From Symbiodinium natans (lineage: Eukaryota; Sar; Dinophyceae; Suessiales; Symbiodiniaceae), in contig CAJNDS010000169.1 of assembly GCA_905221605.1 (NCBI GenBank), forward strand, positions 233,501 through 297,500: 64,000 bases of DNA, written 5' to 3'. The position numbers were made by a program, and so were the translations under genes. Positions within the stretch are counted from its first letter, which is position 1; each line of letters opens with the position of its first letter. Shown here piece by piece: positions 41,101-53,200 of the stretch. A model generated the notes under the pieces. That model saw nothing but the letters and a program-made list of their open reading frames with translations, did no database searches and had not been told where the DNA came from.

Positions 41101-41970
41101 TGGAGGTACATCAACTGCCACAAAGGCACTTCGGAGTACGACTTCAATACAAACTGCCTGCGCAAGTGGTCCTGCAACTCCCAGTCTTCAGGTGTACACT
41201 GTGCACCGCCTTGATGGCAGCTCTCAAAGGTCTATCACCCAGCGCTCTTAATCACAGTACAACGGTCAGATGCTCCACGTCCGATACTTTACACAGCGTC
41301 ACAATGTACTGCAACTCAGCTTCAGCGAAAAGTCTCAAGGCTTCTCTAGCACTTTAGCAAGTCTCTCACGCAGGAGCGACATGCGTGTGCTGGGGCTCCC
41401 AATTGCTCGGAGGCCTGTGCCGACGAGCAGAATCCACGACTTTGGGGATTTTGCGCCGTGCGGATGCTCCAGTTCTGCTCCCCGGTCGCTCATCTGCACT
41501 GGCCAGGGAAACTCCGGCATTGAGAACGTATTGGGCGCGGCAAGGGAGAATGAGAATCTTGAGACGTCCCTCTAAATTTTAGGAGAAAATGGTCATGCGC
41601 TCGCCCCAACGTGTTGGAGATTAGATACTGATCCAGGTCTTCTTGGCTCCTCTTGCGGCCTGAAAATGGCTGGAATCGTCTCGAGGGCATGCGAGACGCG
41701 CCAGCCCTTCCCCCTCACCTTTGCTCGGGGGTCTGAAGCAGCGCGATGGAAACCAAGCGCCCCTGCATAGGAGAAGCGCCAAACCCTAAACCCTGAACCC
41801 TAAACCCTGAACCCTGAACCCTAAACCCTAAACCCTAAACCCTGAACCCTAAACCCTGAACCCCAAACCCTAAACCCTAAACCCCCTTCAAACAGACACA
41901 CCTGCAGATCCAGACTTGCCTCAAGCCAAGACATGAAACCGAGCTCTTCCTGTCAGGATGCGCTTCTTAT
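41101..41970. repeat. Segmental duplication, copy 1 (with telomere-like insertion)
   Basis: Nearly identical to 42944-43690 over about 600 bp, but lacks 41 bp found at 42959-42999 and has about 180 bp extra (about 41739-41920), most of it CCCTAAA/CCCTGAA array. Both strands have only broken frames (for example KRSQEDLDQYLISNT on minus), so it looks like a decayed gene. Confidence 0.85.
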
Positions 41971-42154
41971 CACTGGGTCACGAAAGACCCCGCGGATTTG
42001 TGCTGATCAGGTAGAGCTGACTTTAGAGACTTCAGCTCCACCTGACCGGGGTCGTTCAGTGCGGGGCTTGGCTCCCAAGCGATTCTGGCAGTGACAGTGC
42101 TGGTCGACTGGTGCTTTCAACCTTTTTTGGACTGTAACATCAGATGAGTCTGTT

Positions 42155-42335
42155 TAGGGTTTTGGGTTTTGGGTTTAGGGTTTTGGGTTAGGGTTTAGGG
42201 TTTAGGGTTTAGGGTTTAGGGTTTAGGGTTTAGGGCTTAGGGTTTAGGGTTTAGGGTTTAGGGTTTAGGGCTTAGGGTTTAGGGTTTAGGGTGTAGGGTT
42301 TAGGGTTTAGGGTTTAGGGTTTAGGGTTTAGGGTG
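42155..42335 (+). repeat. TTTAGGG array
   Basis: About 24 units with TTTTGGG at the left edge. Confidence 0.9.
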
Positions 42336-42430
42336 GTGGCATGTTTGTGGGCTCGACTGAGAAGGAGCAGTGTCTCATTGACATGGAATGATGGCATAAC
42401 TACAATCTTCCAACATACTACAGATTCAAC

Positions 42431-42479
42431 CCTGAGAGCCTCAGAGCCTTGTAGGCCTTGAAGTCCGCCAGGTCGGCGA
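42431..42479 (-). CDS. Candidate microexon
   Basis: ADLADFKAYKALRLS, acceptor ATCGCAG, GT or internal GC donor. Isolated; no partner in phase established. Confidence 0.35.
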
Positions 42480-42576
42480 CTGCGATTTTTGAATAACATG
42501 GAGGTTCAATACTTCGCAGACGGGCACGGGCGTGGCCCAAAACGTTTCAGCTTCGACATCGGGTTCTGAGCGTTCT

Positions 42577-42800
42577 CTAGAGTAGAACCATCACGTTGCC
42601 CCCGTAAACTGTTACACGTGCAGGAGAGTTGGAAATTGTCGTGCTGGCAACTTCAAGAGTGAATTCTAGGATCTTGGGCCTTTCCCTTTCAGCTGCCTGA
42701 AGCTTACCCAAAATGGTGGTAAGAACCCGCGCAATGATGCCAAAATTCGCATCTAGAACAAGCAGAGCAGGATCCCCTTCCCAACCCCCCCCCCCCTCCC
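42577..42800 (-). CDS. Hypothetical C-terminal coding segment
   Basis: Open to TAG with coding-like content: LLVLDANFGIIARVLTTILG, then KLQAAERERPKILEFTLEVA, ending NVMVLL. Upstream the frame passes through a poly-C/poly-G tract (42.78-42.81 kb), so the start is unknown. No family recognised. Confidence 0.4.
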
Positions 42801-42943
42801 CCCCCCGCCCAGTTGGACCTGCCCGAACCACTTGGAGCACCAGGTGACATGGGACTTGGCTTTCCTTCGTCGGATTCGTCTGCCATGCGCCCCGCGTTGG
42901 GCAGCCCGCTACCGAGGCGGAGCACGCAAGCTTTACAAAAAAG

Positions 42944-43690
42944 TGGAGGTACATCAACGGGAGAACTTGGAAATCTGCAAAACTCTAGCACTCTTTCTCT
43001 GCCACAAAGGCACTTCGGAGTACGACTTCAATACAAACTGCCTGCGCAAGTGGTCCTGCAACTCCCAGTCTTCAGGTGTACACTGTGCACCGCCTTGATG
43101 GCAGCTCTCAAAGGTCTATCACCCAGCGCTCTTAATCACAGTACAACGGTCAGATGCTCCACGTCCGATACTTTACACAGCGTCACAATGTACTGCAACT
43201 CAGCTTCAGCGAAAAGTCTCAAGGCTTCTCTAGCACTTTAGCAAGTCTCTCACGCAGGAGCGACATGCGTGTGCTGGGGCTCCCAATTGCTCGGAGGCCT
43301 GTGCCGACGAGCAGAATCCACGACTTTGGGGATTTTGCGCCGTGCGGATGCTCCAGTTCTGCTCCCCGGTCGCTCATCTGCACTGGCCAGGGAAACTCCG
43401 GCATTGAGAACGTATTGGGCGCGGCAAGGGAGAATGAGAATCTTGAGACGTCCCTCTAAATTTTAGGAGAAAATGGTCATGCGCTCGCCCCGGTGTGTTG
43501 GAGATTAGATACTGATCCAGGTCTTCTTGGCTCCTCTTGCCGCCTGAAATTGGCTCCAAGGCTTGCGAGACGCGCCAGCCCTTCCCCCTCACCTTTGCTC
43601 GGGGGTCTGAGATAGCTTTCCTCGAGACAAGACATAAGTTCGTCCGGTCTGGATGCGCTTCTATCAATATGGGTCACGAAAGACCCCCAC
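42944..43690. repeat. Segmental duplication, copy 2 (no array)
   Basis: Copy without the array. Minus frames share KRSQEDLDQYLISNT and FLLKFRGTSQDSHS with copy 1; function not recognised. Confidence 0.85.
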
Positions 43691-44084
43691 CACCCCCTAG
43701 CAACAAAAATTAAATCCTTATGACGACGGGAGAAAAACAACAGAAGAACAAGAGAGATCTCGGGAAGGCTTCATAGTCTACGGGGACACCCTTGTTGTCG
43801 GCTTGTTGTCGGTGGACAGGATGGTATTACTTCTTCAAGTAGTGACACACTTCCATGAGAACTTAGAGCAGGGACCTCCCATTGTTTGAGGCTTAAGGTT
43901 CAGAGGTTTATGGTTTAGGGTGTAGCCTTCAGTTTTGAGGGTAAGGGCTTAGGTGCGTAGGGTTGGGGTTTGGGGTTCATGGTTGTCGTGCTTCTTGCTC
44001 AGCCCTGTTGCTGACTTTCAAAGAAGCGCATCGCGTCTGGCTGCCGCAGCCAGTCGTATATGCAATGATAACTTGACCCTGCTT

Positions 44085-44189
44085 AGAAGCTCTTTTGAGA
44101 CTTAGCAATGCTACTTCGTAGCCCCTAGTCTCCCTATCACGATCCGCAGAACCTGTTAACCCTACTTGCTAAGTCAAAAGAGCTTCCAA
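44085..44189. mobile_element. Family E element, second copy
   Basis: About 105 bp; ends GAAGCTCTTTTGA and CTAAGTCAAAAGAGCTTCC. Confidence 0.65.
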
Positions 44190-45447
44190 CCCTGGCTCCG
44201 ATAATCAGAGTTCCTGCATCAGTGCCCTTGAGCCTTAAGCTACAAGTCCCGGCAGACGCGACGATCCAAAGCCTAAACCTAAACCCTAAACCGCAGAACG
44301 GGCAAATTGATGATGGAGCTCCGGACTGCATTTGGCCCATAATGTTCACGCTCTGGTTCAGACGAGGTTGCTGCATGATGCACATGAAGGCGGAGGACCG
44401 GCGAACCTACGCAAAAGCACTACCGCGCACAGGGGGGGGTTGCCCTGCGGTTTCACCAGCACCGCGGACCTCTCATACAGTTAGGGTTTAGGGTTTATTG
44501 TTTAGGGTTTAGGGTTTAGGGGGCCCAGGCTTCGTGTCTAAACGAGCGCTGATGCGCACGGAGATTTTCGGCAAAAGCCTGAGCAGTGTGAATTGTGAGG
44601 GTTTAGAGGTTTGGGGCTTAAGGGCTGCAGCAGGTTTAGGGCGGCGTCAGGGTAACTTGCCATAATCGGGGTGTAGATTCCATCCTATAGTCCATGACAA
44701 CTTCTGCCGCATGAACTCAAACTAAACTCCTTACAACCCTCATAAAGACCATATGAAGTAGGGTATATATTTCTTGTACCCCCAAAAGGACAGCAAACAT
44801 ATACACTCACCAATATTAAAAAGGAACCTTATATACACTCACCAAAAACAGTAATATGAACTCTGTTTCATATAGAACCGGATGAACCCCCGTAGACCGG
44901 AGAACTCAGAATGCAAAGAAGCCCTGCCTTGGCCTGTGCACCGTTCAGCCTTGCACCCGCCCCCGTGCTCAGAAGATTGCCTTGGGTTTGAGCGCTGGGG
45001 CTTTCTGTTTAGGGTTTAGGGTTTAGGGTTTAGGGTTTAGGGTTTAGGGTTTAGGGTTTAGGGTTTAGGGTTTAGGGTTTAGGGTTTAGGGTTTAGGGTT
45101 TAGGGTTTAGGGTTTAGGGTTTCAGATCAAATCTTGGCTTCAGAAAATTGGGGTGACGTACTGGGGTGTCCTTGCAACAGCAGGGTCCATGGCTGTCATG
45201 CTGTTGGATGCTCTTGGCAACCCTCAAGTAGCCGTTCGGAGGACCGTCAGGGAAGGCAGCGTTAAGGGTGTTCACTCGATGAGGTGCGATAGTTTCAGGT
45301 GTAGCGCTGCACCTGTCGGACCACGGCTGAGCGGCGATCTCAGCGATCCCTACAACCCCCGCCACCCCCCCCCCCACCCCCCCAACAGCTTCTGCCCAGC
45401 AAGGACCAAGAGACAGAGAGGCTGACTGCCAAGAAGGCCACACTCAC

Positions 45448-45603
45448 CACCCGCGACGTCGCATCATTGGCAGCATCCACTGGGCCGCTTGTGCCGGCGG
45501 CAGTGGTGGTAGTGGTGGTAGTGGTCGTGGTGCTGGCAGTGTTGGCGGCGGTGGTGGTGGCAACCGCCGCGGTCCAGCCGGTGACCTGCGTGGCGAGTTT
45601 GCC
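45448..45603 (-). CDS. Exon with Thr-rich linker, gene unresolved
   Basis: 52 codons in one frame: GKLATQVTGWTAAVATTTAA, then a poly-Thr run, ending GTSGPVDAANDATSRV. Acceptor CTATAG|G, strong donor GTGAGT. Thr-rich linkers of this kind also occur in the Asp-box gene. It probably belongs to the gene lying between 47 and 38.9 kb. Confidence 0.6.
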
Positions 45604-46184
45604 CTATAGGAGGGTTTAGGGTTTAGGGTTTGGGGTTTAGGGTTTAGGGTTTAAGGTTTAGGGTTTAGGGTTTGGGGTTTAGGGTTCAGGGTACTGATAA
45701 GATAACTCAACTTCTAACGGTACTTATCAGCCCCCGAAGTCCTCCAAGTAGGTTAGAACTAGACAGGTTTAGGGTTTAGGGTTTAGGGTTTAGGGTTTAG
45801 GGTTTAGGGTTTAGGGTTTAGGGTTTAGGGTTTAGGGTTTAGGGTTTAGGGTTTAGGGTTTAGGGTTTAGGGTTTGGGGTTTGGGGTTTGGGGTTTGGGG
45901 TTTTGTGCTCATGAACATCCAAGTAGGGACGGGCCTAAGACGCGGGGGCTTGGGTTGCAATCAAAATCTCCACGAGCCACCTTGCACTTACTCCTTCGGT
46001 TTAGGGCTTGGGGTTTAGGGTTTAGGGTTTAGGGTTAAGTCAATCAATGAAGAAACTCAACGTTTGCCCAAAATGAGGGCCCAACAAGCAACTGCACACT
46101 TCTTCGCTCGAGTAGCGAGTTATTCTACTTGGAACATCCCCGCCCTACAGATCTGGAATTTGCGGGCGGTCCTACTCTGGGTTT

Positions 46185-46420
46185 GTGCGCTCCAGGGATT
46201 TTCTGGGGATAATTTGGGGTTGGGCACACCAGGATTCTCTATAAATTCTCTGGGTGTAGGCTCTCCAGGCATTCTCTGTAAATGGTCTGGGGTTGGGCAC
46301 TCCAGGGAGTATTCTGGGGCAGGGGAATCGGGAGATGGGCTTGGAGTAGACCGGGAGAGGCGAATAGTCTAGTTTAAGATCTATACAACAACCCACACCG
46401 AGGGTGGGGAATAATGAAGA
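46185..46420. repeat. Composite dispersed repeat with 26-bp minisatellite, copy 1
   Basis: Degenerate units of the type GGGTTGGGCACTCCAGG followed by CACACCGAGGGTGGGG. Inverted relative to 51495-51750. Confidence 0.65.
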
Positions 46421-47125
46421 GACCGAGCATGCCCACATGAACGAAAGCCCTCCTACAAACTGCGCACGAGCCCGATGTGTCGGCAAGTCGGTAGTGAAAA
46501 AATGTCATCAACCGGCATGGCCTATTGAAGGGAGCAGGAGCGGCCCAACGAGGGGGCGGATGTATCGCAGAGACGGGACTAGCTAGCTGCGATTTGCTAC
46601 TGTAGCCCCATAGTAGTCAAACATTAGTGCTGCAGAGCTAGTAGCTGACGAGCAACTAGAAACTAAATTGCAGCGACATAGGGTGTTTGCTACAAGTCCT
46701 ATGCGTAGCTGCATAGTAGCGGAACTTAGCAAAATGCTTGTTACAGGAAGCTAACTAACTTTTGACGAGAGCTTAGTCGTAGCGAAATCGGCTGGACAGT
46801 GAGAAACTACACCAGCGCGAGCAAGCAAATGCTAGGGTGCTTTCACAACGTTTGCCCGGGGAAATGCCAGCTTTAGCTCCAAATGTTAGCCAAGTATAAA
46901 GAATTTCAAAGCGTGCTGCTACTTCGTAGCGACATGTAGATAAGACCGTGCTTGGCGTAGCTTGGCTTCAACGGGGAAGGGGGTCGGGGTGGGGTAATGT
47001 ACCCTGGAACAGAACAGGCAGCGCCGATCACGCATCTCCGCAGCAACCGGCCATAACCAACAGCGACAATCAATCTGCCGACCCACAGAAATCAACCCTA
47101 AACCCTAAACCCTAAACCCTAAACC

Positions 47126-47280
47126 CTAGGACTGCTCGCGAACAATGAGATGATCTGAACTGACCAAGGCCACTGCCTCGACTGTGCCGGAGTAGCCCAC
47201 AGCCGCGAAAATCTGGGCAACGGCCGTGTTGACTTCGGCCAAAGGCTCTTGCGCGATTTCTGCACGCTTCTCCTGCACGT
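47126..47280 (-). CDS. Asp-box gene exon 9 (stop)
   Basis: VQEKRAEIAQEPLAEVNTAV, then AQIFAAVGYSGTVEAVALV, ending REQS and TAG. The TAG merges into the following repeat (CTAGGGTTTAGGG on the sense strand). Confidence 0.72.
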
Positions 47281-50200
47281 CTCGGGACCCCCTAAACCCA
47301 TCTAAGACCACTCTGATGCCACCATGCCATAAACCGAATCGAGGATTGAGGCTTATGGTAGCTCAAGTGGTAGCTTGTATAAGGTAGTAGTAACGCCACT
47401 GTAAAACAAACTGCCTTTGGCAACTTCCCTCCTCGGCGGCTTGCTCGCTGGGCAGGGTCAGCTTGAAGATGACCATGAGCACGGTGGCCTGAAGGCTCCT
47501 GGTGCGCAAGCGTCGGGAGGCCGGGAATTCGATCGTCACCTGCGACACATCCAGGCCAAATGAAAAAGCAAACCCCTGAATCATGGCATTGGTCACTGTG
47601 GTATTCTCCGTGATCGTGGTGGGGTCATCCACTACAAGCTCCACGGAGACTTCAACGACCGTCGGGACCGGTTCCATTGTGGTCGTGCTGGTGGTGGCTG
47701 TGGCCGTGGTGGTGGCCGTAGCCGTAGTTGCGGTGACCGTCGTGACGGTAACCGTCGTGACGGTGGCACTAGTGGAGGTCGAGGTGCTGGTCACGGTGGT
47801 GGTTGGATACGTGGGTGTAAAGGTAAAAACATACGCCTCTTGTCCCGTGGAACCAGAATAACCACACACCGCCGCAACCGATCCATCCGCGCTCATTACC
47901 ATATCCGAAAGCAAACCATCTGCGCTTCCGATTTGGAGGTTAGTGTTCGTCTCCTGAGCTGGCATGAAGCTGCTTACTGGTTCAGTCCTTTTTGCAAGCG
48001 CTGATGACTTTGCAATTTTCTCAATGCTCGTTTCACGACTTGCTGCTGTAACTTGGTTTTGCTTCCCATTCAAAAAGCCTATTGGAGCATACTTGACAAC
48101 ACACCAAGAAAGGCCAAGGATCATGCACCGGCGACCACGTCATCCTGGGTTCATGAAAGTAAGTTCCCTCCAACCTGAACCCCCCCCAAGTTGAAAGATG
48201 CTCCCAGCATCGAACGATATGGCTAGTTCTCTTTTGGGCTCTATATATAAGTATGTATTTATATATATATATATATATGCTACCCCCCCCCCCCCAAAAA
48301 AAAAAAAATCCAGGTTTTTTATGTCTGATTTATGAGTAAAAACAAGAATAGGGTTTAGGCTTTAAGGCTTCCTTAGATGGTCGTAAGGTTCTAATTCTAC
48401 AGGCAATGCCTGAATCTTAACCCCTAGACCTTTTACCCTTCAGGGTTTAGGGTTTAGGGTTTAGGGTTTAGGGTTTAGGGTTTAGGGTTTTAGGGTTTAG
48501 GGTTTAGGGTTTAGGGTTTAGGGTTTAGGGTTTAGGGTTTAGGGTTTAGGGTTTAGGGTTTAGGGTTTAGGGTTTAGGGTTTGTAGAATCTACACCCTGG
48601 AGGGCTAAGCGCGTGAGGGTTTAGAGATACACCCTGAAAAGCCCTAAACCTTTAGCCCAGCTCTATAGGGCTAGATGGTTAAACAACCTAAGGTCTGGGC
48701 AAGTATACCATCAGCGCCTACAGGCTTAACACCTTTGAACCTTTTAGAGCCCTACGGGGCTTTCGGGTTCTGAACCGCCTAAGCCTTAAACACTTCTGGT
48801 TTAAACTCCAGGTTTGACTGCTTAAATCTGAAACCCTTAACCTCTAAGCCTTAACCCCCTGAACCCCAGGGCTTTAAGGTTAAGGGTGTAGGTTTACTTG
48901 CCGGCTTAGTTTCAAACGCCTAGACCTTACACCCTAAACCTTTAAACCTTCACTGTGGGGTTTAAAGGGTTACGGTTAAGGATTTAAGTCCAATAGCTTA
49001 ACCTTGAAACACTATGTATGATTAAAGAATTAGGGTTTAAGGTTTGAGCCTAAACCCTATAGGCCTTAAGGCTTAGGGATTAAAGCCTTAATTAATGAGT
49101 TAAATATGGAGGCCCCTTCACATGTAAAAATATTCAATTCACCTCCCATGTACACTGTTTAGTTCGGATGAGGGGGGAGCATTAAAGAATCCAAGTAATT
49201 TTAAATCTTGAAGGGAGGAGGGGGGGGGTGGGCAGCTCATTCCTTCTGGGGGAAACTAAGACAAAAGAGGCTTAAGTCAAAAGAGTTCGAAAGACTTAAG
49301 AATTCTGAAGGGTTCTGGGAAAGGAAAACTGGGAATTGTAGATTCCTGGGCAGGAGTCTCCCAGGAATCTTCAATCTTCAATCTTCAATTTTGAGAAATA
49401 ATTCTTAAGAATTCTTAAGAAGTCTTGAATATTAACAAAGACGTAAAATACAGCATAAAAGTATGGGTCTTTGGGGTGGGGGGACCATATGTATATATGT
49501 ATATATGTATATATGTATACATGTATATATGTATGTATATATATATATATATCTGTATGTCTGTATCTATATATATACCTAACATGCTGCCAGTTGCGTC
49601 TGGTACTGCAGCTTGGTTTTCTTAGACGTGGGGATTTCTTTTTGGGGGGGGTGCCATATATATATATATGTATACACACACATGCATATATGGTACGGCA
49701 CCCTTTCAAGGAGCCCAAAAAGGGACCCGAATTTATAGAACGACTACCCACATGGGAATTTCCCAAAATAGGGGTACCCCTTGCATACCCCAAATAGAAG
49801 AGAATCCCCCGAAAGGGACCCCCCTATTTTCGGAAACCCCCGGTACGCAAGGGGCTACGGAGGGTTCAGGCTTGCACGGGAGGTCGGGAACTTCAACCAT
49901 CAGCGTTTCGGACTTTCCCAAACTCCAGAGTCGGAACCACTATAGGGTTTAGGGTTTAGGGTTTAGGGTTTAGGGTTTAGGGTTTAGGGTTTAGGGTTTA
50001 GGGTTTAGGGTTGAGGGTTTCGGGTTTAGGGTCGCGCAGAGGCCTTGTGCCGCCCAAGAATTTCCAATATGAGCAAGTGGATGTTGTTCTAACTTCTAGT
50101 GCCAAGCCTAAGGTTGCAGGGTTACATTGTTGCGCCACGCCCTTGCGCCGCCTTGCGCCGTGCTTGGCCACGCCGGCAAACATGCCAACCCCTAAACGTG

Positions 50201-53200
50201 GTACCGACAAGCTCCCTGGGGCCCTTCAGATCACAAACCTTGCTCACCTTGCTCTACACATCCCGGCATCGAAGCTGTCACTGGCCCTGGCGAAGCTGAG
50301 GGTGTCTTCCTGCTTTCTGGGAAGCCTCTGGCTGCCCACCTCCGAAGATCCTCTGCTAAGGCCCATGGCTTCATGCTGTCTTGCGCCAGCCTTGCGCATC
50401 TTGCGCCACTGGGCGCAACTAAACCCTTGTTGTGGGGCGGAGCAAGTACCCTTTTTGAATATTTGCAGATACTCAAGCGGGGCGGTTGCAGCCCCCCCCC
50501 CCCCATTTGCAAATACTTGGCCTTGGCTTGTGTGGCAGATTTTTGAGACTGTGCTTGCGAGATTTTGAGCGGGGGGTGGGCGGCATGTTGGATCCGCCCC
50601 CCTCCCTTGCACCCCCAAAACAGGCCACCCCCCTCCACCCCCCCCACCCCACCCCCCACCGCCCCTCCTACCACCCCCCCCCCCCACCCCAGACCTTAAA
50701 TTGCTCAGTCGTGTAAAGCAGCCGAGCGCTTTTAAGAACCCCTCCCGGGCCAAGAAGCTCCCCAAGCCCACTTGCCCCGCGAAGTTCGAGCCCACTTTCA
50801 AAGCTGCAGGGTTTAGGGCTTAGGGTTTAGGGTTTAGGGTTTAGGGTTAGGGTTTAGGGTTTAGGGTATCGACGGTTTAGAGTTTAAGACTCTCGGTCTG
50901 GATTCTTAGTTCCTAGTACCGCCCTTTTTGAAATTCAATATTTCAATAAGGGTTTCAATAAGAGGTAACCCAGGAACTAAGAATCCAGACCAAGAGTGTC
51001 TGACAAGCTTACTTCTTAGTTCTTAGTTCCAGCCTTATTGAAATTCAATATCTCAAAAAAGGTTTCAATAAGAGGTAACCCAAGAACTCAGAATCCAGAC
51101 CAAGAGTGTCTGACAATCTTAGTTCTTAATTCTTAGTTCTTAGTTCTTAGTTCTTAGTTCTGAGTTCTTAGTTCTTAGTTCTTAGTTCTTAGTTCTCAGT
51201 TCTTAGTTCTTAGTTCTTAGTTCCAGCCTTGTTGAAATTCAATATTTCAATAAGGGTTTCATTAAGAGGTAACCCAAGAAGTAAGAATCCAGACCGAGAG
51301 TCCCTCACAATCTTAGTTCTTAGTTCCACCCTTATCGACATTCAATATTTCAATAAGGGTTTCAATAAGAGGAACCTTCATTCTTTCAACCAAGACAGCA
51401 GAAAGAATTGCCCTTTCCTCACCCTCCTGTCCGCTCCGCTTGCGCTCTCTGGTTGTTTTTAAAGGGCTTGTTCAAAGCTTATCTAAGGGACTAGGGTTTG
51501 ACCCTCGGTGTGGGGTTGTTAGATTTTGAGCTCAACCCTTCTCCTCGCCCGGAACTCTTCTCCTCGCCCAGTCTACTCCTACCCCAAAGTGTCCCTGGAG
51601 TGCCCAAATTTAGAGTGTTCTTAGAGTGCCCAACCCCAGAGTCTCCCTGGAGTGCCCAACCCCAGAGTTTCCCTGGAGTGCAAAACCCCCCCCCCCCGAG
51701 TGCCCAGCCCCAGAGTCTCCCTGGAGTGCCCAACCACAGAGTATCTTCAAGAGAGGGTGGGGATGTTCGAAGTAAAGTAATTTACAGTAAATATTTTCAA
51801 GAATTTAAATCCTGAAAGGGGTGCCTAGCAAGGGGAATTGAATGATTGAAATCTGAGCGGGCCTTCGTCTTTATATTATTTAACTTATCTAACTCCCCCC
51901 AGAAGGACCCCCCCCCTCCCCTTTCAGGATTTAAAATTAAAAAGTTATTTACATTAATATGGTTAACATGTTTAAGTCCTAAAAGGGCGGCCGGCCTTGG
52001 TATGTAAGTAGGGGTCTTCATATGCAATATATTTAAGTTATTTCCTTCCCTCCAGAAGTTGGGAGCTGCCCCGCCCTTTAGGATTTAACTTATGTAAATC
52101 ATTTAGATTGTATAAATTATCTAATTCTCCCCCCCCCCCCCCCGAATTTACAATTTAGTAGTTTATATATGGAGGAGCCTTCATTATTTAAATTTCGTAG
52201 TTCGGGCAGGAGAATTACATACTCTAAATATGGAGGGGCCTTCATATTCAATTAGAGGCCTGCATCTTTAAATTTTCAACTTCGGGGAGGGGGTTTAAAA
52301 TATTTTAAACCGTTAAATGCTTTGAAGAAAGTAAATCCTGAAAGGGGGGCCTGGCAAAGGGGAACTATGTAATGTAAATATTTTAAATCTGAAGGGGCCT
52401 TCACATTTAAAATAGGGGCCTTCATCTTTAAATTATCGACTGCCCCCCCAAAGGGAGGGAGCTGACCCCGCGCCTTTCACTTAGTTGTCCAGTACCTAGG
52501 GGTTTTAAAGGTTAACCTTTGGGGTTATAAAGGGGATTATATTAACCCAAAAAGGTTAAAGGTTACGTACTCTACTGCTAAGTTCAGGATTCAAACCATT
52601 TAGATTATTTGCACGATTTTAAACTCTTTAATTCCACCCTTTAAGAAAAGCACCCCCTCCTTTCAGGATGTTTATTATCTAAATTATGTACATTATCTAA
52701 ATCATTAAACTATTTAAATTGTGTAATTCTCCCCCTCCCCCCGACTTAAACAATTTAGGTATTTACATGCGCCATGTTGAAGCCTGGCATAAAACAACAT
52801 CGATACTCGCTGATCCTTCGTTTCTTAAACGTGGGGTTTTGGAGAGGGGGGGGGGTGCATATATATATATATGTATGTATGTATGTATGTATATATATAT
52901 ATGTATATTTCTGTGCATATGTATATATGGTACCCCCCCCCCCCCCCCAGATCCATACTTTTTGGCTTTGTTTTATGCCTTTGTGAGTTTTTCTCTTTTG
53001 TTGTATGTTTTCCTTTTGTTGTCTGCTAAATCTATGTGTTTCTATTATTAAATCCCTTAATGAAAAAATTGAATTTCCATAAGGGTTGGCATTATTGAAA
53101 CCCTTATTGAATTATTGAAATTCAATAAGGGTGGTCATTATTGAAACCCTTAGTGAAATATTGAATTTCAATAAGCGTTGGCATCATTGAACCCTTATTG

